From positions 22,985 to 86,984 of the forward strand of contig NZ_FMYY01000026.1 of the NCBI RefSeq assembly GCF_900101595.1: a stretch of DNA of 64,000 nucleotides, written 5' to 3'. Of the stretch, positions 37,786 through 46,791 are shown in pieces. The position numbers and the translations under genes were made by a program. Position 1 is the first letter of the stretch, and each line of letters opens with the position of its first letter. This stretch comes from Paenibacillus sp. cl123. Lineage in GTDB: Bacteria > Bacillota > Bacilli > Paenibacillales > NBRC-103111. Below the pieces are notes generated by a model, which worked only from the letters and a program-made list of their open reading frames with translations, did not search any database and was not told where the DNA came from.

Positions 37786-39078
37786 ATGCGGAAAGCTTGG
37801 AAAACGGCGTCCATCGCCACACTCTTGGTTCTGGTCCTATTCATGTCGGCTTGCGGGAACAAACAATCCGGAGCGGGAACGGCAGCTGGAGGCCCAAATA
37901 ATGCAACGCTGGATTTTGTCTGGTTTTCAGACGGCAATGAAGGCGAAATCATGAAGAGCATCATTAAAGATTATGAGGCTAAACATACGAACATCAAAGT
38001 GAATATGATCGAGGTTCCCTACAAGGACCTTTCCACGAAATTAAAAACGATGATCTCAGGCGGAAAGCCGCCGGCGCTTGCCCGGATCAGCACCAGCGAG
38101 CTTGGCGGATTTGCTAACCAAGCGGTAGAGCTAAGCGAGAGCAACGGCGGATTGGATAAGTTCACGGCACAGTTTGTTGATTCTTTAAAACCGTTTTATG
38201 TGGTGAACAACAAGGCGGTGGCCGCTCCGATGGACGTAACCGCTAACGGATTGATCTACAATAAAACGTTGTTTGACAAAGCGGGAGTCAAGGTGCCTTC
38301 ATCGCCTGATGAAGTATGGACTTGGGATGAGTTCTCCGCGGCCCTGAAGCAGGTCATGGAGAAAGGCGGGGCGAAGTATGGCCTGGTTTGGGATTTTACG
38401 CCGCAGCGCTGGTCGACTTTGCTGTATCAATTCGGAGGCAGCATGATGAGTCCGGATGGAACAAAAGCAACGATTAATAATGAAGCCGGCGTGCAAGCGG
38501 CGGAATATTTCAAGAAGCTGCATACGGACGGCATTGCTCCGACTTCGGTCTGGTATGGCGGGGAAAACCCGAATAACCTGTTTCGCAGCGGCACAGTTGC
38601 CGCGCATTTGGCGGGAAACTGGATGATCAGCAACTACAAAGATATCACGAATTTTGAATGGGGCGTTACGTATATGCCGAAAGCCAAGGTGCGCTCTTCG
38701 GTACCAGGCGGTAAATTCGCTATGGCGTTCAAAAAGTCCGGCGTAGAAAAAGAAGCCGCAGATTTCATCAACTATATCACGACGAAAGAAGTTAACGCGA
38801 AATACACCCAAGAGGCGCTGTTCCTCAGCCCGCGCAAAGATAATGCGAAGCTGGACTACGCCTTCGGCAAAGAAATGATGGAATTGTTCTCGAATGAACT
38901 GAGCAACACGGTTCCGGCTGCAGCTGAGGATTGGTCCAGACAAACGATCGTACCTAAATTCAGCAACGATTTGAAGACGACCATTTCGGATATCGTGGCA
39001 GGCAAGACAACGGCGCAGGCAGGTCTGGATAAGGTTGCAGGCTTAATTGACAAAGCAATCAGCGCTGAGAAGAAATAA
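37786..39078 (+). CDS. CUT1 sugar-binding lipoprotein (paralog 1)
   Basis: 430 residues with lipobox FMSACG near 18-23. Family 1 solute-binding fold: DFVWFSDGNEGEIMKS, MISGGKPPALAR, AAPMDVTANGLIYNKTLFDK and YQFGGSMMS are its landmarks, as in glycerol-3-phosphate and maltose-type receptors. It is followed directly by two permease genes, with AAAGGAG before the next start. Large parts are nearly the same as the protein at 46792. It would capture the substrate whose glycerol and sugar parts are processed by the enzymes downstream (inference). Confidence 0.9.
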   Translation: MRKAWKTASIATLLVLVLFMSACGNKQSGAGTAAGGPNNATLDFVWFSDGNEGEIMKSIIKDYEAKHTNIKVNMIEVPYKDLSTKLKTMISGGKPPALARISTSELGGFANQAVELSESNGGLDKFTAQFVDSLKPFYVVNNKAVAAPMDVTANGLIYNKTLFDKAGVKVPSSPDEVWTWDEFSAALKQVMEKGGAKYGLVWDFTPQRWSTLLYQFGGSMMSPDGTKATINNEAGVQAAEYFKKLHTDGIAPTSVWYGGENPNNLFRSGTVAAHLAGNWMISNYKDITNFEWGVTYMPKAKVRSSVPGGKFAMAFKKSGVEKEAADFINYITTKEVNAKYTQEALFLSPRKDNAKLDYAFGKEMMELFSNELSNTVPAAAEDWSRQTIVPKFSNDLKTTISDIVAGKTTAQAGLDKVAGLIDKAISAEKK

Positions 39079-39095
39079 CGTTGAAAGGAGTATGA

Positions 39096-40001
39096 ATGAT
39101 GTCTTCAATAGTCCCGGCAGCAAAGAAGGTTAAAAAGCGTCCCAATCAATCCATGGGATTGATCCCCTATTTATTCGTACTGCCTAACTTGCTGATCTTC
39201 ACCACCTTTATTGTCATTCCTACTATTATCGGGTTTGTGTATTCGTTCCACGAGTACGACGGTCTGAATCCGATGGAATTCGTAGGCTTCGACAATTATA
39301 AAGAAATCTTTTCGAACACAGATTTCTGGACCGCCTTGGGGAAAACAGGTTTGTATGCGGTCATTGTGGTACCGCTCATCTATGGTGTAGCACTTGCCGT
39401 AGCTATGATGCTGATTCAGCCCCTTCGGTTTAAAGGCGTGTTTCGGTCCGTGTTTTATTGGCCAACAATGATTTCCTACATCATTGTTGGTCTGACATGG
39501 AAATGGATTTTCGGCGATTTCGGGGTGCTGAATTACTTTCTGACCTTGTTCGGGGTCGATCCGGTTCATTTCTTGTCGGATTCATTCTTTGCGAATGTCT
39601 CCGTTGTTATCGCAACGGTCTGGTCGCGCCTCGGGTTTTATATGGTTATCTTCATAGCGGGACTGCAAGCGATTCCAACCGACTTCTACGAGGCGGCCAG
39701 GCTGGACGGCGCCTCCAAGCCCCGGGTGTTCTGGAGCATTACGCTGCCGCTGCTTAAGCCTACTACGGTGCTGGTCATTATGCTTTCGATGATCGAGGCG
39801 TTTAAAGCGTACCCGCTAATGTTCGCTCTGACGGGCGGCGGACCGGGCAAGGAAACGACCTTTATCGTTCAGTATATTTACGAAACCGGGTTTGCCAAGC
39901 AAGAGCTGGGTATGGCCAGCGCCATGTCTGTGCTGCTGTTCCTTCTTATTGTCATATTTACGGCGACGCAGAACCGATTGTCTAAAGGAGGCTCGAACTA
40001 A
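39096..40001 (+). CDS. CUT1 ABC permease, UgpA/MalF type
   Basis: 301 residues with six helices after a short basic N-terminus. GLIPYLFVLPNLLIFTTFI opens the first helix. The EAA loop is EAARLDGASKPRVFWSITLP. ALTGGGPGKET near 245 is a strong family mark of the first CUT1 permease. AAAGGAG precedes tandem ATGs at 39096/39099. Its stop is 1 base from the GTG of the second permease, so the two are coupled. Confidence 0.92.
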   Translation: MMSSIVPAAKKVKKRPNQSMGLIPYLFVLPNLLIFTTFIVIPTIIGFVYSFHEYDGLNPMEFVGFDNYKEIFSNTDFWTALGKTGLYAVIVVPLIYGVALAVAMMLIQPLRFKGVFRSVFYWPTMISYIIVGLTWKWIFGDFGVLNYFLTLFGVDPVHFLSDSFFANVSVVIATVWSRLGFYMVIFIAGLQAIPTDFYEAARLDGASKPRVFWSITLPLLKPTTVLVIMLSMIEAFKAYPLMFALTGGGPGKETTFIVQYIYETGFAKQELGMASAMSVLLFLLIVIFTATQNRLSKGGSN

Positions 40002-40002
40002 C

Positions 40003-40824
40003 GTGGAACTGAAATCCTCCGCAAAAGCTGCCTTATATATAGCTCTAGTTCTTTTGGCGGCATGTTGGCTGTTTCCTGTGCTTTGGATCGTCATCTCGTC
40101 TTTCAAGACGAACACCGACTTATACAACTTTCCGCCCACCTTTTGGCCTTCGCCGTTTACATTTGAGCATTTTACGGCTGCCTTTGAGAAGGGCAACTTC
40201 GGCCGTTATTTCATGAACAGCACGATTGTTACGATCAGCTCGACGATTCTGCTGCTGTTGATCAATTCCATGGCGGGCTTCGCGCTCGCCAAGTACAGGT
40301 TTAAGGGCGACACGATTTTGCTGGTCGGATTCATCTCAACCTTGATGATTCCGCTTGAGGTCATTATGATCCCGATCTTTAAGGTGCTTAGCTTCCTGGG
40401 TCTGTTCAATACGCTGCTGGCGCTTATTATTCCGCCGGCGGCTACACCTACGGGCGTGTTCCTGATCAGGCAGTACTTGCTTACTGTGCCGGATGAGCTG
40501 CTGGAGGCGGCGCGGATGGACGGAGCATCGGAGTGGCGCATTTATTCACGGATCATTTTGCCGCTCTGTAAACCCATTTTGGCGGTTCTGGCGATTTTCT
40601 CCTTCATGTGGCGGTGGGACGACTTCTTATGGCCGCTCATCGGTATCAGCGATCCGTCTCTTTATACGGTTCAGCTGGCCTTGTCCAACTTTATAGGGGA
40701 ATACAATGTGGATTGGGGCAGCTTGCTCGCCATGTCTGTCATTACGATGATTCCCGTGCTTGTTGTTTTCATCATCTTCCAACGCCAATTCGTCAGCGGT
40801 ATGGTGACATCGGGAATGAAATAA
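40003..40824 (+). CDS. CUT1 ABC permease, UgpE/MalG type
   Basis: 273 residues from GTG 40003, with AAAGGAGG 10 bases upstream; upstream sequence in the same frame belongs to the previous gene. It has six helices, MIPLEVIMIPIFKVLSFLGL, and the EAA loop EAARMDGASEWRIYSRIILP. The ending FQRQFVSGMVTSGMK is typical of MalG/UgpE proteins, whose C-terminus reaches the ATPase interface. No ATPase gene is nearby, so a shared MsmX-like ATPase is expected. Confidence 0.92.
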   Translation: MELKSSAKAALYIALVLLAACWLFPVLWIVISSFKTNTDLYNFPPTFWPSPFTFEHFTAAFEKGNFGRYFMNSTIVTISSTILLLLINSMAGFALAKYRFKGDTILLVGFISTLMIPLEVIMIPIFKVLSFLGLFNTLLALIIPPAATPTGVFLIRQYLLTVPDELLEAARMDGASEWRIYSRIILPLCKPILAVLAIFSFMWRWDDFLWPLIGISDPSLYTVQLALSNFIGEYNVDWGSLLAMSVITMIPVLVVFIIFQRQFVSGMVTSGMK

Positions 40825-40899
40825 TGTGAATGTAAACTCCCTTCCATACAGTGACTGTTGTCTCTGCTTGCGAAGGGATTTTTTAAGGGAGTTTGGACT

Positions 40900-42387
40900 A
40901 TGGAACGCTTCATCTTGTCATTAGATCAAGGAACGACCAGTTCCAGAGCGATATTGTTTAATCACGACAGCGAGATCGTATACACGGCGCAAGAGGAGTT
41001 TACACAGATTTTCCCGCAGCCGGGCTGGGTTGAGCACGATGCGGAGGAAATATGGAATTCGATGGTATCCGTCATATCCGCCTGCTTAACGGGTGCCGGC
41101 ATCCAACCGGGCCAAATTGCAGCCATCGGCATTGCCAACCAGCGCGAAACGACAGTCGTATGGGACAAAATGACCGGCAAGCCCATCTATAACGCGATCG
41201 TATGGCAGTCCAGACAAACCGCTTCGATCTGTGAGCGGCTGATATCGCAAGGCTGGCGGGAGGTTGTCCGCGAGAAAACCGGCCTCTTGATCGATGCCTA
41301 TTTCTCCGGGACCAAGGCGGCTTGGATTCTCGATGAGGTGCCTGGCGCCAGAGCCCGGGCGGAGCAGGGAGAGCTGCTGTTCGGAACCATCGATACATGG
41401 CTGATCTGGAAGCTGACCGGGGGCAGAGTCCATGTGACGGATTATTCCAACGCGTCCCGCACGATGATGTTCGATATCCGCGAGTTGAAATGGGATCGGC
41501 AGCTGCTGGAGTTATTAAACATTCCGGCCTCAATGCTCCCCGAGGTTCGTCCTTCTTCCTGCCTGTACGGGGTGACGGACAAAGAGCTGTTCGGTGTGGA
41601 AATTGCGATTGCCGGCGCAGCGGGAGACCAGCAGGCGGCGCTATTCGGTCAGGCTTGCTTCGAGGAAGGCGCGGTAAAAAACACCTATGGCACCGGATGC
41701 TTCATGCTGATGAACACCGGGAGCAAGGCGGTGAGCTCGAAGCACGGACTGCTGACGACGATTGCATGGGGGATCGGCAACCGGGTAGATTACGCGCTGG
41801 AGGGCAGCGTTTTTGTAGCGGGGTCTGCGATTCAATGGCTGCGTGACGGACTCCGAATGATTGAACACGCGGAGGAAAGCGAGTCATTGGCTTCAAGCGT
41901 GGAATCGACAGAAGGCGTATACGTCGTGCCTGCGCTTGTCGGGCTCGGTACGCCCTACTGGGACAGCGATGTCAGGGGAGCCGTATTCGGGCTTACGCGC
42001 GGAACGACGAAGGAGCATTTTATCCGGGCAACGCTAGAGGCGCTTTCTTATCAGACCAAGGATGTGCTTGCGGTGATGGAAGAGGACGCAGGTCTTTCTA
42101 TACATTCTTTGCGCGTAGACGGCGGTGCGGTTAAAAACAATTTCTTGATGCAGTTCCAAAGCGATCTCTTGAATGTGCCTGTTGACCGCCCTGTAGTGGG
42201 CGAAACGACGGCTCTCGGCGCGGCCTATTTGGCCGGACTCGCCATAGGCTATTGGACAAGCCAGTCGGAAATTTCGAGTCAATGGAAAATAAATAGAACC
42301 TTCGTGCCGGACATGGACGATGTGAGGCGCCGCGACCTGTACGAAGGATGGAGAAAAGCCGTTTATGCAGCCAGAGCTTTTAAATAA
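40900..42387 (+). CDS. glpK: Glycerol kinase
   Basis: 495 residues from ATG 40900 (AAGGGAG 9 bases upstream), the normal length. FGGY family: LDQGTTSSRAILF at 6-18, the glycerol-site segment NQRETTVVWD, DYSNASRTMMFDI, and the nucleotide loops GAAGDQQAALFGQ and GLGTPYWD. It phosphorylates glycerol to glycerol 3-phosphate with ATP, and the dehydrogenase encoded two genes downstream then makes dihydroxyacetone phosphate. No glpF or glpP lies nearby. Instead the kinase is embedded in a sugar-importer operon, which suggests that glycerol is released from an imported glycoside. Confidence 0.92.
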   Translation: MERFILSLDQGTTSSRAILFNHDSEIVYTAQEEFTQIFPQPGWVEHDAEEIWNSMVSVISACLTGAGIQPGQIAAIGIANQRETTVVWDKMTGKPIYNAIVWQSRQTASICERLISQGWREVVREKTGLLIDAYFSGTKAAWILDEVPGARARAEQGELLFGTIDTWLIWKLTGGRVHVTDYSNASRTMMFDIRELKWDRQLLELLNIPASMLPEVRPSSCLYGVTDKELFGVEIAIAGAAGDQQAALFGQACFEEGAVKNTYGTGCFMLMNTGSKAVSSKHGLLTTIAWGIGNRVDYALEGSVFVAGSAIQWLRDGLRMIEHAEESESLASSVESTEGVYVVPALVGLGTPYWDSDVRGAVFGLTRGTTKEHFIRATLEALSYQTKDVLAVMEEDAGLSIHSLRVDGGAVKNNFLMQFQSDLLNVPVDRPVVGETTALGAAYLAGLAIGYWTSQSEISSQWKINRTFVPDMDDVRRRDLYEGWRKAVYAARAFK

Positions 42388-42413
42388 CGGATAGGAAAGT
42401 TGGAGGGGAAACC

Positions 42414-44900
42414 ATGAAAGTAAGCAATAAGCTGGTGGAGGTCGTCGGAGCCAATCACTATGTAGAGCTGGTAACCGATGCGGCCAAGTATCGCATCTAC
42501 CTAATGAACGATAACATCATCCGGATTCGCTGCTCTTTCGACGAACAGTTCGCCGAAGAAGCCTCGTATGCGCTGACGATGACCGCATGGGACGATAAGC
42601 TGGATGCGCTGGTGGAAGACCGCAAGAGAGTCGAGGCCCTCCCGGCCCGGTATGAGGATTTGGGAACCCACCTGCTGCTCGCCACCAATCAGCTGCGTAT
42701 TCTTATTCACCGGGAGCCCTTTGCCATTGAAATTACGGATGCGGAGGGGCGCGTGCTGCACGAGGATCTGAAGGAGCGCTCCTATGTGAAGGATAAGCAG
42801 GGACGCTTGTACCACTACTCGTGTATGAAGGATGAGGATCATTACTACGGATTTGGCGAGAAAAGCGGGTATTTGAACAAAAAGAAGAGAAGGCTGCGGA
42901 TGCGCAATGTAGACACGATCGGTTACGATTCCGAGCAAACGGACCCGCTGTATAAGCATATTCCCTTCTATATAAAGTTTAATGGATCGACGCAAGCCGC
43001 TACAGGCCTGTTTTATCATAACAGTTATGAATCCGCGTTTGATATGGGCTGCGAACGAAGCGGCTACTGGAACAAATACAGTTATTTCTGCGCGGACGGC
43101 GGGGAATTGGACCTCTTCTTTATGTACGGCCCGGAGGTGAAGGATGTAGTCCGGCATTATACGGATCTGACAGGCAAGACGATCATGCCGACCCGGTATT
43201 CGCTTGGCTATATGGGCTCCACGATGTACTACACCGAGCTCGATCACGACTCGGATCAAGCGATATTGCGCTTTCTGGACAAATGCAAGGCGGAAGGCAT
43301 TCCCTGCGACGGCTTCTTCATGTCATCCGGCTACACGACAGGCAAAGACGGGAAAAGGTATGTGTTTAACTGGAACCATGACCGGTTTCCCGATCCGCAA
43401 AGCTTTATCGAGCAGATGCATAGCAAGGGAGCGGCGCTTGCCCCTAATGTTAAGCCGGGCATGCTGCTGACACACCCGCTTTATGAGGAGTTCGACAAGG
43501 CCGGCGCTTATATTAAGGATGAACAAGGGGAACAATCCCAGACAGACAGATACTGGGGAGGACAGGCTTCCTTCGTCGATTTCACGAACCCGAAGGGCAG
43601 AGAGCTGTGGAAGAAGCATCTGAAGGAATCGTTTGTTAACCTGGGCGTCACGTCGATTTGGAATGACAATAATGAATATGAAATTAATAATCCGGATGCA
43701 CGCTGTGAGTTTGAAGGCGATAAGAAGGAAATCAGCGCATTACGGCCGATTCTGCCCAACCTGATGGCCCAAATGGCCAAAGAAGCGATCGCCGAGGCTG
43801 CGCCGAATACGAGACCTTATATCGTCAACCGTGCCGGATTTGCCGGCATTCAGCGCTTTGCCCAAACCTGGGCGGGAGACAATAATACGAGCTGGCATAG
43901 TCTAAAATTCAATGTCCCTGTTATTTTGGGCATGGGACTGTCCGGCGTTGCGAATCAGGGCTGCGATATCGGCGGCTTCTTCGGGCCGGCCCCGGAGCCG
44001 GAGCTGTTCGTCCGCTGGGTTCAGAACGGCATCTTTCAGCCAAGGTTCTCCATCCATTCCTGTAACACGGATAATACGGTGACCGAGCCGTGGATGTATC
44101 CTTCGTATACATCGTATATCCGGGAAGCGATCCGGCTTCGTTACCGCCTTATTCCTTATTTTTATTCTTTGCTGCATGAGGCCTCTGAAGCGGGCTCGCC
44201 TGTGATGCGTCCTATGGTGTATGAATTCCAGCACGACCCCGCTACTTGGGAGGAGAGCTTTGATTTCATGCTGGGACGTTCGATTCTGGTGGCCAACGTA
44301 CTGGAGAAGAACGCGAAGACGAGGAAGGTCGTCCTGCCGCAAGGAAGCGATTGGATCCTTTGGGATACGAGAGAGCGTTATGCAGGCGGACAGACAATCG
44401 AACTGGAGGTATCGCTCGGCTCTATTCCGATGCTGATCCGAAGCGGAGCGATCATTCCGATGGCGCCGCATGTACAGAACATTCATAAGGATGCGATAGA
44501 AGAGCTGCATGTGCTGGTTGAGCCGTCGGAAAATTCGAGTTTTGTGCTGTATGAAGACGACGGAGTAACGAACAATTACAAGAACGGGGATTATCTGAAA
44601 ACGACGATCGCTGTCGAGACGAAGCGGGATACAACAATTTCCTTTCAGAAAGAAGGCGGCCATACCAGCAGTGTGAAGCGTATGGTGATCGACCTGATCG
44701 CAAGAACCGTAGCTCCGGTTCGCGTGACGCTGCAGGGGCGTTTGCTGCCTATGTTCCTGGATCCTGCCGAGTGGGAAGCGAAGGAGGAAGGCTGGTATTA
44801 CGACCTGGAGCTCAAAGCGGCGAAAATCAAGTACAACAATCTTGAGACCGAGTATGACCTGGTCGTAAGCTTTGATGTCAAGGACCTGATCTCCATTTAA
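42414..44900 (+). CDS. GH31 alpha-glycosidase
   Basis: 828 residues with no signal peptide, so cytoplasmic. The N-terminal beta domain covers about 1-270 and the barrel about 270-610: TRYSLGYMGSTMYYTELD opens it. The nucleophile is D418 in SIWNDNNEYE (family consensus WNDMNEP) and the acid/base D489 in WAGDNNTSW. Two C-terminal beta domains follow. GH31 enzymes are retaining alpha-glucosidases, alpha-xylosidases or alpha-galactosidases. The departure from WNDMNEP points away from starch-type glucosidases. Its place between glpK and glpD suggests that it frees glycerol from an alpha-glycosylglycerol (hypothesis). Confidence 0.88.
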   Translation: MKVSNKLVEVVGANHYVELVTDAAKYRIYLMNDNIIRIRCSFDEQFAEEASYALTMTAWDDKLDALVEDRKRVEALPARYEDLGTHLLLATNQLRILIHREPFAIEITDAEGRVLHEDLKERSYVKDKQGRLYHYSCMKDEDHYYGFGEKSGYLNKKKRRLRMRNVDTIGYDSEQTDPLYKHIPFYIKFNGSTQAATGLFYHNSYESAFDMGCERSGYWNKYSYFCADGGELDLFFMYGPEVKDVVRHYTDLTGKTIMPTRYSLGYMGSTMYYTELDHDSDQAILRFLDKCKAEGIPCDGFFMSSGYTTGKDGKRYVFNWNHDRFPDPQSFIEQMHSKGAALAPNVKPGMLLTHPLYEEFDKAGAYIKDEQGEQSQTDRYWGGQASFVDFTNPKGRELWKKHLKESFVNLGVTSIWNDNNEYEINNPDARCEFEGDKKEISALRPILPNLMAQMAKEAIAEAAPNTRPYIVNRAGFAGIQRFAQTWAGDNNTSWHSLKFNVPVILGMGLSGVANQGCDIGGFFGPAPEPELFVRWVQNGIFQPRFSIHSCNTDNTVTEPWMYPSYTSYIREAIRLRYRLIPYFYSLLHEASEAGSPVMRPMVYEFQHDPATWEESFDFMLGRSILVANVLEKNAKTRKVVLPQGSDWILWDTRERYAGGQTIELEVSLGSIPMLIRSGAIIPMAPHVQNIHKDAIEELHVLVEPSENSSFVLYEDDGVTNNYKNGDYLKTTIAVETKRDTTISFQKEGGHTSSVKRMVIDLIARTVAPVRVTLQGRLLPMFLDPAEWEAKEEGWYYDLELKAAKIKYNNLETEYDLVVSFDVKDLISI

Positions 44901-44926
44901 CTTTGTTTGATTCGGGGGAATGCCAG

Positions 44927-46591
44927 ATGACGGACATACGTTTTTCAAGTAAGCAAAGAACGGAAATAATAGAGGCCCTGCACAATCAAAAATTTGATCT
45001 GCTTGTGATAGGCGGCGGAATTACCGGAGCGGGGATCGCGCTGGATGCAACGACCCGGGGGATGAGCACGGTGCTTGTAGAAATGCAGGATTTCGCCGCG
45101 GGTACGTCCAGCCGCTCGACCAAGCTGGTCCATGGCGGGCTTCGGTATTTGAAGCAGTTCGAAGTGAAGATGGTTGCCGAGGTCGGCAAAGAGCGGGCGG
45201 TTGTCTACGAAAACGGTCCTCACGTGACGACGCCGGAATGGATGCTCCTGCCGTTTCACAAGGGCGGTACGTTCGGTAAATTCAGCACCTCGGTGGGTTT
45301 GAGGCTGTATGACTTTCTGGCGGGGGTCAAGCGGAGCGAATGGCGGACTATGCTTGGCGTGCAGGAGACGATCCGCAGGGCGCCGCTCGTGAAGCGTGAA
45401 GGACTGAAGGGCAGCGGCGTGTATGTGGAATACCGGACCGATGACGCGCGGCTCACGATTGAGGTCATGAAAGAAGCGGTATCCCGCGGCGCCAAGGCTG
45501 TTAATTACACGAAGGTGGAGCAGTTTATTTATGACAGCAGCGGCAAGGCCGTCGGAGTAAAGGTGACCGATACCGTTCAAGGCAAGACGTATGATATTTA
45601 TGCGCAGAAAATTGTGAATGCGACGGGGCCGTGGGTGGATTCGCTACGGGAGAAGGACAAATCGAAAACGAAAAAGCATCTGCAGCTGACCAAAGGGGTT
45701 CACCTCGTGATCGATCAATCCCGGTTCCCGCTGCAGCAAGCCGTTTATTTCGACACGCCGGACGGGCGAATGGTTTTTGCTATCCCGCGTGAAGGGAAGA
45801 CCTACGTCGGCACCACCGACACCGTCTTCAAAGGAGATCCCGCTCATCCGAGGATGTCCGCGGAAGACCGGGCGTATATCCTGGATGCCATCAATTACAT
45901 GTTCCCTACGCTGAACATCGCGGCTGAGGACGTTGAATCCAGCTGGGCCGGGCTGCGGCCACTCATCTTCGAAGAAGGCAAAAGCGCGTCGGAAATATCC
46001 CGCAAGGATGAAATCTGGGAGTCTCCGTCCGGATTAATTACGATAGCCGGGGGCAAGCTGACCGGCTACCGCAAAATGGCGGAAATGGTTGTCGACCGTT
46101 TGACCGAATTGTTCCGGATGGAAGGCGTAAGCCGCTTTACTCCGTGCGTTACGAAAAGCATGCCGATCTCGGGAGGCCATGTAGGAGGGCCCGGTCAATT
46201 CCCCTCCTATATGGCGCGCAAAGCTGCGGAAGGCGTGAAGTTTGGCTTTAGCAGGGAGCAAGCGGAGAAGCTTATCCGCAAGTACGGCTCCAATATTGAT
46301 CGTATGTATGAGCTGTCGGCCAAGCACGAACCGGATGCTTCCGCTTACGGACTTCCGCTTGATGTGCTGGCCATGCTCGTCTATGCCTTGGAAGAGGAGA
46401 TGGCCGTACGGCCGACCGATTTCTTTAACCGGCGTACGGGCGCCCTGCTGTTCGATATCGCTTGGGTGCATCGGTATAAGGCCCCGGTTATTGCTTTTAT
46501 GGCGCACTATTTGCAATGGAGCGAAGAAGACACACAGCGTTACAGGGAAGAGCTTGAGCAGCAGCTTCAAGAAACTGTTGTCCCCGTCTGA
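44927..46591 (+). CDS. glpD: Aerobic glycerol-3-phosphate dehydrogenase
   Basis: 554 residues from ATG 44927 (GGGGGAA 7 bases upstream); the TTG at 44903 in the same frame lacks a site. The FAD-binding GGGITGAGIALDAT lies near 25-38, followed by TSSRSTKLVHGGLRYL near 64-79, both GlpD hallmarks. WAGLRPL and the C-terminal helical domain (DVLAMLVYALEEEMA) complete it. It is membrane-associated and passes electrons from glycerol 3-phosphate to menaquinone, yielding dihydroxyacetone phosphate. It starts 27 bases after the GH31 gene. Confidence 0.93.
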   Translation: MTDIRFSSKQRTEIIEALHNQKFDLLVIGGGITGAGIALDATTRGMSTVLVEMQDFAAGTSSRSTKLVHGGLRYLKQFEVKMVAEVGKERAVVYENGPHVTTPEWMLLPFHKGGTFGKFSTSVGLRLYDFLAGVKRSEWRTMLGVQETIRRAPLVKREGLKGSGVYVEYRTDDARLTIEVMKEAVSRGAKAVNYTKVEQFIYDSSGKAVGVKVTDTVQGKTYDIYAQKIVNATGPWVDSLREKDKSKTKKHLQLTKGVHLVIDQSRFPLQQAVYFDTPDGRMVFAIPREGKTYVGTTDTVFKGDPAHPRMSAEDRAYILDAINYMFPTLNIAAEDVESSWAGLRPLIFEEGKSASEISRKDEIWESPSGLITIAGGKLTGYRKMAEMVVDRLTELFRMEGVSRFTPCVTKSMPISGGHVGGPGQFPSYMARKAAEGVKFGFSREQAEKLIRKYGSNIDRMYELSAKHEPDASAYGLPLDVLAMLVYALEEEMAVRPTDFFNRRTGALLFDIAWVHRYKAPVIAFMAHYLQWSEEDTQRYREELEQQLQETVVPV

Positions 46592-46715
46592 TTCCCATAG
46601 GGAGGATGGTTGATGAACCTCTTGGACTCCATACCAGGAGTATTCCAGGAGGTTTTTACCATTCGATATGGCGGGAAATTCAGCACAGCAAGATATGATA
46701 AATTAAGAGCAATAA

Positions 46716-46744
46716 TTGATATAACGGAGAAGAGCTTCTGTGAT
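46716..46744 (+). promoter_or_regulatory. Probable promoter of the second binding-protein gene
   Basis: TTGATA (46716-46721) and TGTGAT (46739-46744) are 17 bases apart. The -10 box is poor, but it sits just before the cre site. An overlapping GATAAC could serve instead. Confidence 0.45.
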
Positions 46745-46754
46745 AACATTTCAT

Positions 46755-46768
46755 TGTAACCGCTAACA
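46755..46768 (+). promoter_or_regulatory. Catabolite-responsive element (cre)
   Basis: TGTAACCGCTAACA matches the CcpA consensus TGWAANCGNTNWCA at every position. It lies 24 bases before the binding-protein start, at or just after the likely transcription start. That placement normally gives repression by CcpA-HPr(Ser-P) in the presence of preferred sugars. Confidence 0.82.
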
Positions 46769-46791
46769 ATATAATTTGGGGGAATGTTAAA

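Noticed and set aside
43902..44948. 348-codon minus-strand frame opposite the GH31 gene
   Set aside because: Antisense to conserved GH31 sequence, with no start context or recognisable domain.
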